Shown piece by piece: positions 55,091-64,000 of a DNA stretch of 64,000 bases. Below the pieces are notes generated by a model that saw only the letters and a program-made list of their open reading frames with translations, made no database searches and was not told where the DNA came from. Each line of letters begins with the position of its first letter. Within the stretch, counting starts at the first letter, position 1. The position numbers were made by a program, and so were the translations under genes. Source of the DNA: Hexactinellida sp. DTS-2022 (Eukaryota; Porifera; Hexactinellida); assembly GCA_028753945.1 (NCBI GenBank), contig JAPNXP010000011.1:2542001-2606000 (forward strand), read 5' to 3'.

Positions 55091-56529
55091 GTTTTAACAA
55101 TAAATTTATTCAATGAACTTAAGGTTTTCGTGCAAATGTTCACAGATGCAAAAGATAAAAACCCCTGTATTAGATTACTTTTTATTATATAGATTATTTT
55201 ATCTACAATTTAGGTATAATTTACATCTCCACGATACATGGTTCGACATTTCAACAAATCTTTCCCTGGAATCAGCTTTTCTAAAAGTAAATTTATTGAT
55301 ATGATTATCTAGGGCCAAAATCTATAATCTAAATATCGTTCTACTCTTTCGATTCAAACAATATTCATTTATGTTCAATGTTAAAATATTTAAATACATT
55401 AGATTACTAGATTATTATCATTATATTCCTGACTAAAATTTAAGCCAAAAACTATACCAGGGATGTTAAACTCGATTTCGATATCTGGCCGAATTCATAA
55501 TTCTACCATTGTCCCAGGCCTTGTAAAAATTTATTAGAACAGAACATGTGAGATAGTAAATAGAAAATTAGGAATCGTTGTAACTTTGTTCAATATACCA
55601 AAGCAATGTAATTATATTTCCGCAGATGACCAACCGACCACCAGTTTGACACCTAAACTAGACAAAATGAGAGTGATGATGAATTTAGTTTTAGTAGATA
55701 TGTTACATCGCTCAAAATCATAGTGTGTAAAGATTCTAGTCGTTTTTTCAATATTTTATAAATTTTTATCGTTATTTTAAAGAAGATTCGACCCATTTAG
55801 ATTCCCCATATTTGTTTTGTGTTCACTATTAAGTATGAACTAACAATCGCTTCCAATTACCGAATATGTGCTTTGCAAAAGTATGTGCATCATTTCTCTT
55901 TCGTAATAATCTGGGTGGAGGTGATTCCACGACACTTTTTCAGGAAAATACAATATGCATAACTAATCCCTATTTTCATTTCACCTCATTGTTGTTAATT
56001 CATCCAGAACTCCAGCAATTACTTTCATATGTTGAAGCTACATCATAATCATACAGTGAGATTATATACCAGTCCCAGTGTCGCAGATTAAATTTGGGGA
56101 GTAATTTGTAAGAAAGTTCATGGACGAAATAATCAAGCTAAACGCATAAAAATCTATTTGAAATGGAAGAACAATTCCCAATTTAAAAACAATACGCACT
56201 CTTGACCAACGAGCAACTAAGTGAATTCGTACATTGGATAACAGATTTACTTGATCAGTTTTAGACTAAATGTGTTGATGTATTGAAATCATTAATACTG
56301 ATTATTTAGCTATAATAGGTAACCCAGAAGTATCTCCAGAATTGTCCCCACTTCCTGAAAATGTACCTCTTTATCTTGTTGATGAGGAATATAATGCCGA
56401 GGACGCCATCAAGTGTAGTAATAATATCATTAACAACGTAAATTATATTGTTTATTAATTGCATGGGTGTAATGAATTTAACTTTGTTACCGATTTGAGT
56501 GTTAATGGTGAATTTTTCCGGACTTGCAC
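55091..56529. other. Gene-poor stretch
   Basis: Only short unsupported frames; 56300-56500 may contain the decayed start of the next pseudogene (SPLPENVPLYLVDEEYNAED). Confidence 0.35.
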
Positions 56530-57979
56530 GAGTGGAATAGCATTCATTTTATTGATATAGAAGGAGGAGATAAGTTAAATCGAGATTGGACAGCTTTGTT
56601 TAGCGGTAAAGTTTCTAAAATCTATCCCATGTGTGTTCTTAAATTTAAAGAAGATTTCTAGTCGTAAAGTAAATTCACCATACCTTCGAGAATGTGCTGA
56701 CTGTAAGTTCCTTAACTGTTATTTGGTTGAGTTTTACATAAATGAAAACATAACTAGTATACCAGGACCTACAAATACCCAAGCAGTACACTTTATATCT
56801 AAAGGTTCTCTCTCAGTACAACACAATAATGGAGAGAACAAATATCACGCCATGCATCTGGTATTCAGCGAACACAACTAGGTGGAATTCTACAGCATAC
56901 CTCTCTTTCAAAATATTTTCATAAACTATTTGGTTGTATGGATCATGTTGTTGAGTACTGTACGGTCGAAATCGGGTTTTTTTGCCCCCCTAAATGCATG
57001 GAAAAAGAGGCAAAAAAACACAATACGCAAAAAACCCCGTATTTAACAATATACAGTTCTATGAGGTTATGAAGAAACAAGGAGAAGCAAGGAGGCAAAA
57101 TAACCCGGAGAGGCAAAAAAACCCGTGGCAAAAAACCCGATTTCGACTGTAGTGGTAATTTTTCTCTTCTTATAAGTTATGACCCAAGATTGCTTAAGAC
57201 AGATAAAATTTGAAGTGAACTCGTCTAACAGATTTTCAAACGATATGATCACGGATATTTCAGCAACTCAGGAATACTACCGTAACTTATTAAATGAGAA
57301 ACCAATTCCTGGCTACGTACAATATTTTGTTAAGGAACCTTTTATTATCCATCTATACACCATGCAACACAGATAGAGCTATTGAAACATTTAAATAAAG
57401 AGATAATATTACTTTGGATGCTACGGGTTCTCTCATCAGTAAACCTCAATCCGTCACAAAACCAAGCTACTAATATGCACTCGCTCTGCATCATCCAGAC
57501 TACCGTACTAGCCAGATACGAGTAGCAGAGATGATTAGCTGGGACCATGGTACTGCAGAGATATCACATTTTCTAAATAAATGGTATTTAGCTTCTAAAT
57601 TAGTTCTCAACAAAGAAATACACATAACTGGAAGTGAAATTGATTACAGTTGGGCTATGATTCATAGCACTTGTATAAGCCTTTAATAAAAGTAACATTT
57701 TAGGCTACCAAGTAGTTGTTGGAAAGCAGTAAGTGTAAATGTAAAGGTTATGAATAGCTTAAATGTTATCATTTATGTTCTGCACACATAATGCATAGAT
57801 TAAGTCATAACTTAGATAATAAATTCAAGATTCAAAAAAGTTTAAAACTCGTATTTTACACGTGTTCATTGTAATTTTAATTAAAAGCAAAAAGTAGGCA
57901 AAAGATATATTCTAGCTATACAGTATTAAAATGATACTGTCAGCTTCAGTTTAGTGAAATTAAATGGTTTAGTTAAGGC

Positions 57980-58263
57980 GACATGCGTTAACCCGAATCT
58001 TCTCATTTTCTTCCCCGCATATATGGAATTCCATCCCAACCACTATCAAAAATGCGGCCATGCAGGCTCGGTTGAAATTTTCAAAAAACATATCAAAACT
58101 CACCTGTTCAACTTATACTATTCCTAATCTTCATCTTTGTAATATTTACTTATTTACCTTTTTGTATATCTTAGGGCTTTTTGATATTCTCTACCTTGTA
58201 AACGCCTTGGGACTCTGGTGTAAGGCGTACAAAATGCTGTACTATTATTATTATTATTATTAT
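57980..58263 (+). mobile_element. L2-type LINE 3' tail
   Basis: Ends as L2 elements do: TTGTAAACGCCTTGGGACTC, TGGTGTAAGGCGTACAAAAT, then CTGTACTATTATTATTATTA microsatellite. Just upstream the frame reads SVEIFKKHIKTHLFNLYY, the end of LINE ORF2 (usual FKKrLKTHLF). Confidence 0.85.
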
Positions 58264-58295
58264 GCCAATATTTTAGAATATTTGTTAATATACTA

Positions 58296-58774
58296 CACTA
58301 CCCGGACAAAGTATTTGACCACCCAAAATCTTCCCATTGAAAATAGTACTATAGTGGGTTTAACAATGGAATATAGTGTATTCAAATTATATGAGATATT
58401 GCTATTTCGATTACAAATTCGTATTCTGCGCATTTGAATTATCAATTCTAGAAGCTTTCAATACAATCCCTTTTTGATTTTGCTAAAAATTATCATCCTG
58501 TGCCACTATGCACCGCTTTTCCAAATTTCCACTATGGGAGAGATGGAAACAGGTGGCACATGTTGCCATTTGATGATGATTTTTCAACCGTATTAGTATG
58601 TAAACAATTTGAAAGCATCTACAATAGGTAATTCGAATGCGTAGAATACGAATCTGAATTCAAAATAACAATATGTCATAAAGTTTTAATACATTGAACA
58701 ATATTATTAGTCCTTCTATAGTACTATTTTCAAAGGGAAAATGTTGGGTGGTCATTACTTTTGTCCGGGTACTG
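58296..58774. mobile_element. Tc1/mariner-type MITE (479 bp), copy 2 of 3
   Basis: Ends CACTACCCGGACAAAGTATT and inverted ACTTTTGTCCGGGTACTG, flanked by TA. Shares AAAATAGTACTATAGT, GTGGCACATGTTGCCATTTG with the copies at 29150 and 60495. Confidence 0.85.
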
Positions 58775-59089
58775 TATATACTGTATGCCAATCTTGCCTT
58801 TATGGAGTAGAATTTTATTATCTCGAACTTGTGATGAAGAATAAACTAAAGCAAGTAATGCCATAGCAGCTAATTGGTTTAGGATAGTTAAACATCCAAT
58901 ATTCGAATCTAATATACACATCAGTCCTGGTGATTTTATTTCTTCAATGTATAGTAATATTCATGATAGAATTTCTGCTTTCAAATTTGGATTTCATCCC
59001 TTGGCTTCTAAAATATATTTAAAGCATAGAAGCGTAACTAGAGTACATAATGAAGAAGATTGCAAAACCCGGGGTTTAGGGACAATTTT

Positions 59090-59130
59090 TGGTATATATA
59101 TATATATATATACACATACACACATACAGG
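59090..59130. repeat. (TA)n-(CA)n microsatellite
   Basis: TATATATATATATATATACA followed by CACATACACACATAC. Confidence 0.9.
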
Positions 59131-59379
59131 TTTGTGTTTTAATAGTATAGATGCTTTGTATAATCTTTGAAATAAAATAAGTCATCCTATTAACTATCAA
59201 ATTATTTAATATCATAATTATGGCTGTGGTCATTTCCTTGCAATAATTAAAACAATACTCTCCCTCCATTTGTGAAAAAGACTATTCAGAATACAAAATT
59301 TGGTGTTAATTAATTTGACGGAGTGAATTTTCCCGTTTACTATTAATGAGGGACTTGGCCTTGGATAATTGATTACATA

Positions 59380-59860
59380 CGTAATAGAATAATATATCAG
59401 CTTGAAGCTTGTGATGTAATTTAATCAATTCTAACTGTCTAAGTCAAACTGGAATTGATACTTTTGCTAGCTGTATACATAGAAAATATAGTAGGATTTT
59501 AATGGAGACTCGATTTTGAATACTTCAATATTCAAACGTAAATATTTCTAAAGTACATAAGATTTTTGATGAAATTTCTATAACATAAAAGTAGATATTT
59601 CGGGAGTTACATGCATAATTTCAGCTCTTGATAATTAGTTTAATGCATTAAAAAAGTGGGTCAACTAGTGCGGGTCAGTTGTAAATTATTTTTGTCGAAG
59701 ATTAAAACTTTTTAAATTGCATTCTGCTCTTTCGAATGCTGTAAAATTATTTAAATCTGATGTCAGAAAGTTCGTCAAGTTATTGACTGAAGTTGTGCTG
59801 GTCGACCGACGATTCAGCCAACTTCACATTCGCACTTCTCACGGTAAATGCATTAAGAGG
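59380..59860 (-). repeat. Dispersed repeat, inverted partner of 53140-53560
   Basis: Same blocks as 53140-53560 in opposite orientation, with an extra ~100 bases near 59600-59690. Confidence 0.7.
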
Positions 59861-60494
59861 GATTGGAGGAACGGTAATGCGGTAGGCCGCAAGAAAAAGT
59901 TTTAAAGCTACAAATATAGGTGAGATACTGGCACCTCAGGAAGTTTTTGAATGGGGTTCGATCCATATCACGGGCATCAAAATTTGCACAATTCAATAGA
60001 AAATATTGCATGGAATGTTATGCTCCTGGAAAAGCGTTTCAGCAATTCTTCAAAAATTTCAGGCATTCGTGGTCATCATTGCTTATCCCAGTTTTGATAA
60101 AACACTCAAAATACTGAGAGTAACTGATGACGAAAATACAGATGAAATTATCGTGAGCGTCCTCAAATCAATAATTGTTGCTGACAATTCTCATCTGGAG
60201 AATTCAATCCTTGGACATTTTCTACTCTGTAGGTATGAAATAAATTTGTGAATTGGAAATGTCAAGGAATTCTATTTTGAAAAAGATTTTCGGGTATCAT
60301 TTATGCACCCTAATGTGCCGTCGTCGAGAAATTTCATAGGCCAATAAGAGAGGATGTGTGCTGGGTTCCGACGGAACAGAATCTCGCAAAAATACAAATG
60401 TTCAAATTCAGCAAAACAGGGAGCATGTACCAACTCACACCTGATGAAAAATTGATTAAAAAATATTATAGGGAATTACAATGTTCTATACTTA
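59861..60494. other. Gene-poor stretch
   Basis: Short frames (for example 60006-60251, 81 codons) are not recognised. Confidence 0.35.
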
Positions 60495-60971
60495 CAGTAC
60501 CCGGACAAAAGTATTCAACCACCAAACATTTCCCTTTGAAAATAGTACTATAGTAGGCCTAATAATATTGTTCAATGTATTAAAAATGTATGACATAATG
60601 CTATTTTGAATTTAGATTCGTTTATAAGCATTCTACTTACCCATTGTAGATGCTTTCAATTGATTACATATTAATCCGGTTGAAAATTATCATCAAATTG
60701 CTACATGTGCCACCTGTTCCCATCTCTCCCATATTGGCAATTTGGGAAAAGTGGTGCATAGTGGTACAGGATGATAGTTTTTAACCAAATCAAAAGGGGA
60801 TTGAATTGAAATCTTCTACAATTGATAATTCGAATGCTCAGAATACAAATTTGTAATCGAAATAGCAATATCTCATGTAATTTGAATACACTATCTTCCA
60901 TTGTTAAACCCACTATAGTACTATTTTCAATGGGAAATTTTGGGTGGTCGAATACTTTTGTCCCGGTAGTG
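60495..60971. mobile_element. Tc1/mariner-type MITE (477 bp), copy 3 of 3
   Basis: Ends CAGTACCCGGACAAAAGTAT and inverted ATACTTTTGTCCCGGTAGTG, flanked by TA. Interior GTGCCACCTGTTCCCATCTC and GTGGTACAGGATGATAG match the other copies. Confidence 0.85.
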
Positions 60972-61229
60972 TATGTTAAAGATTATTCATCAACATTGAA
61001 CACTGAGAATTCTATTAACATTTAAAATGATATATAGTAGCAAAATATCATATCTGGTCGAGGTTCAACAACATTCATGAAGAATCGGAATTTTGTGTAT
61101 AAACCTTAAAGTAACATATTCCATATTGATTGCTTTTCAGAAATATGATACATTGTCTAAATTGTCATTAGTTGGAAGCAAGAATTAATACACATATAAA
61201 GAAAGGAAATTCACATCAAAATAAAAAGT

Positions 61230-61970
61230 GAGGGATGTGATAATTGATAAACTAAAATTTAAAAGTTCAGCATTGAAATTTAATATCATAAATTTCAATA
61301 TGGCAATGATATTTGGGAATAAACATCGTACTGTATATGTATGAAGAATTCTTGAAAATATTTAAAAATTCAAAATACATTGGTGCGGAGTAAAAGGGGA
61401 CACGAACGGCTCACCGTGTCTGACACATTTTTTGGGGAAGTAATTTTTTTGCTTATCTTATTTGATTATTATTGAAGTTAATCAGATTTGTGTAGCAACA
61501 ATATTTTACTAAGTGAAAAATATTATGAGAGGAGCAGCATCCAAATAGAGCATGTAATTAGTTTGATGATGAAATTTTATCATAAAATGCTAAAAATATG
61601 TTTGACAGCAGAGAAATAGCAATAAAATCTAAACTAAGACACAAAAATCAGAAAATAGAATGTTTATGCACAATAGCAAAGTAATTACTAAGAAATCAAA
61701 CCAAATAGATTGGTGAAAACGAGATATGTATCTCTGAATTTGGTGGCCCATCAAAAGAAAATTTGGAGATAAAAAGACTATAACACAAAGACAATCAGCA
61801 TTGATATATTTTGGAACAAGGTATCCTCTTATTATTCAGAATTAATAATCAAACGAATAGACGTATCGATCGGAAATTGTCATCAATTTGAGTGTATGGC
61901 CTATACAAAATAATCGTACGATCGTAAATTTCGTCAAAATTAGATGGCCCACATCTTGTAAACTAAAAGG
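61230..61970 (+). repeat. Dispersed repeat R, long copy
   Basis: Homologous (inverted) to 47310-48090. It contains an extra block of about 330 bases (61318-61650) that is absent there but occurs alone at 32930-33260. No coding. Confidence 0.7.
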
Positions 61971-63137
61971 AATTGATTGCAAAAATTGGGCAAAATTTTC
62001 ATAAAACAAGTAAGGTAATGTTCTGTTAAATTATGAAGTAAATTGGAAATTATGTTGCAGAGAGGTAAGGATTGGTCGAAATAAAATGTGAAATTTACAT
62101 CAGAATATGTGTATATTTCTGATCATGAGGATGATGTAAACAATATCTAAGCAATTTGATGGTGATTAATCAACCAATAGGTTTCGCGATGTAATGCAAA
62201 TATATGTTCTAGATAGGTTGTGAGTAGACAATTTATTCCCCACCCAAATAATTTTATATTTCAAATTCGCCTACTTTCCCTGGAACTAACTTTATCAATT
62301 CAGCTCTAATCAGCTTATAATCACCATATTTGTATTCAACCTTATATTTCCAGCAATTTTATTAGTCACGAAGATTTTTTCGTTGCAACGCTGGAACGTA
62401 TGAGGAATGTGTCAACATTCTATTCTTAGATTTTTTTTAGTTATGACCAATTTTGGACTTCAATGCCTAGACCAGACTATATAGTATTAACCCATAGTAT
62501 TGATAATGAATCTTAAACATGGGTATAAAAAAGCCTAGCAAAAAAGTATATTGTTTGAATGTAAAGAAGAGAAGCATACTGAGTGTCACTATTAAAGGTG
62601 CAAAATACACTTAATAACCTAAATAGTTTTAGCCAGCATAGTTTCCCATTGTGGGTTATAGATGGCTCAATAAATTATTCCAAATCGTATAAATTATCCT
62701 ACTGAAATTTTAGAAGACAGGATGAGATAATACAGTATGTTCTCTCTAATATTCCACCAGTGGGCAAAAGAACATGGGAAATTAAAGAATTAGCCCTAAG
62801 CGTGAACTACGATATACAGGACTATTCACGAGTCAATAGAATACCACAACATGGATTGTTTGAGGTCTGGTCAGTTTAGTAAATTTATTGGCTGCAATTT
62901 GAGCACCAAAATAGTCTGATTCAAGCGGTAAAAAATACCATCTAACATAGGCGTAGAATTTCTGTAAAATATCTAAATTCTGAGGGGCGAAAATTCGTCA
63001 ATATACTTTCAAATGTTGAGTTAAATTATCAAAATTGTTGCCTAAATAAATGAACAAGACGATGATAATACAAATAATATAATCTTATCCCATTAAGATA
63101 TAATTAAATAAACAAAAATAATATAAATTATAGTTTC
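61971..63137. other. Gene-poor stretch
   Basis: A single TCTCTAATATTCCACC end near 62745 (relative at 3046) and CATAGGCGTAGAATTTC near 62948. No gene supported. Confidence 0.35.
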
Positions 63138-64000
63138 CTATTGGAGTGATTGTGATGGGCCAAATATGTTTCTTTGTGATGTAGCATCTACCAACTCATC
63201 GATTTGTTTTTCCATCTCCATCTCACGTACTATAACCTTATGTATGGTCAATATTGCGCAATGATTCAATCTCTGTTGAGTCTGGCAATTGCGTAGGTAT
63301 TTGTGTATTCTCCGTAACGTACTGAATGACCTTTCGGCCTCGCAAGTAGTTACAGGGAGGCACACATACACCAAACATTGCATATGCAAATTTGGTATCA
63401 TCCACTTGAGTGCAACTTCTTCTGCAAGAAGATTTCTTAAAGTCGTGATCGTAGATGGAACTCCCATTCCTCTGCATTGAGATAACCAGTTTTGCCTCTC
63501 AAATATTAGACAGTCCAATTTTATATCACTGCCATAAAATTCAACTATTTGTTAAGTTCTAAATCAGCAATTATTTCTTCCTCAAGAGTCCTACGTAATA
63601 ACTCAACAATTGTCAGGTCATTCATTGAATAGTGCTTTAATAAAGAGTCTGCCGCAATTTTCATTACAGACGTATACAAACATGTGAAATAGGTCTTTAC
63701 CTGATCTTGGGAGTTCGCTTTAGTAGATCTACACTTTGGGGCACTAAGTTTTTCCCTAGGCAATGCAGGAAGGTCAAGTCTTAGATCCTGGATGGTGATT
63801 AGTTTTACAGATTCAAATACTGCTTCACCATTGATCCTATTCTGCCCTTCAGCTATGAGGGTTAGTTCAAGGGTGTTTACCCAGTTTCTTACATTGCCAG
63901 TAGTAGCTTTCTTCCCCAAGCATTGTGTATGAATAGGTTGAACAAATTGCAATAACTTTTGAACAATTCGAAGGTTAAAGTAAAGTCTCAAGCTCAATTA
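63138..64000 (-). pseudogene. hAT transposase C-terminal half (runs off the window)
   Basis: From the window edge leftward: LRLYFNLRIVQKLLQFVQPI, RLDLPALPREKLSAPKCRST, YFTCLYTSVMKIAADSLLKH (63545-63997). After a frame change around 63520-63545 comes LPVTTCEAERSFSTLRRIHK and YLRNCQTQQRLNHCAILTIH, the hAT dimerisation domain, ending NIFGPSQSLQ at 63138. Its N-terminal domains lie beyond 64000. Same general clade (ZMYM/52-kDa-repressor-like) as the gene at 33946. Confidence 0.8.

Larger units (their letters stand above)
56530..59110 (+). pseudogene. Unclassified transposase-like protein, copy 2
   Basis: Coding islands in order: IDIEGGDKLNRDWTALFSGK; RECADCKFLNCYLVEFYINE (Cys-rich); CLRQIKFEVNSSNRFSNDMI with TQEYYRNLL (57179-57290); DATGSL and SWDHGTAEISHFLNKWYLAS with EIDYSWAMIHSTCISL (57400-57690), the conserved core (usual DATGxv…pvaEMls..Hs…i..FSWA.IhA); and the C-terminus MPILPLWSRILLSR, NWFRIVKHPIFES (58780-59090). 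The Asp in DATGSL and in EIDYSW are candidate catalytic residues. An L2 tail (57980) and a Tc1-type MITE (58296) have inserted between core and C-terminus. The C-terminal island matches copy 1 at 16435. Superfamily unknown to me; proteins of this shape are multiplied in fish and insects. Confidence 0.6.

Noticed and set aside
59955-59975. GGTTCGATCC as a tRNA B box
   Set aside because: No A box or cloverleaf could be built around it.

Overview
This window is animal (metazoan) nuclear DNA, most likely from an invertebrate; the species cannot be named from sequence alone. It is AT-rich with low coding density, the genes are eukaryotic with intron-type splice signals, and there are no bacterial operons. 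About half of it can be assigned to transposable elements of many superfamilies: Transib (RAG1-like), hAT, MULE/FLYWCH, THAP/P-element, Merlin (IS1595-like), PIF/Harbinger, pogo/Tc1-like MITEs, a Ty3/gypsy retrotransposon, L2/CR1-type LINE tails, and at least two transposase-like families I cannot name. Nearly all coding copies carry stops or frameshifts. The one piece that looks like a host gene is the last coding exon of a LATS/Warts (Hippo pathway) kinase at 27437-27785, minus strand.

Layout. 1-5 kb: Harbinger-type end, two pogo-like MITEs, a Merlin transposase pseudogene, GGCGCC-ended hAT MITEs, and a run of four tiny hairpins. 5.5-10.8 kb: a complete but dead gypsy element on the minus strand, each LTR interrupted by a hAT MITE. 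11-14.7 kb: a fold-back element, a THAP/P-type transposase, and two hAT pieces. 15-21 kb: an unclassified transposase, a widespread DGNE/HQD-type repeat gene, an OTU protease fragment and a MULE fragment. 22.5-26.1 kb: a Transib C-terminal fragment, then a nearly intact FLYWCH MULE with long inverted ends. 26.3-27.8 kb: LINE tail, tandem duplication, LATS exon. 28.25-32.46 kb: a complete Transib element with TACGT target duplication. 33.4-39.5 kb: LINE endonuclease fragment, hAT gene split by a 584-bp MITE, Harbinger Myb gene, unclassified repeat gene. 40.4-45.2 kb: nested Transib elements. 47-52 kb: a dispersed repeat, hAT MITEs, and a decayed THAP/P element. 53-62 kb: MITEs, a second copy of the unclassified transposase, a LINE tail and dispersed repeats. 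63.1-64 kb: the end of another hAT gene that runs off the window.

The most interesting system is the Transib group. One full element and several relatives share ends that begin CACAGTGG, which contains the V(D)J recombination-signal heptamer CACAGTG. In three element pairs the distance from the heptamer to the next conserved block is about 7-10 nt at the 5' (left) end and 16-20 nt at the 3' (right) end. This is a one-helical-turn asymmetry reminiscent of the 12/23 rule. A second theme is that many hAT-like MITEs here (8-bp target duplications) are built almost entirely of iterations of the short motif found at their own ends.
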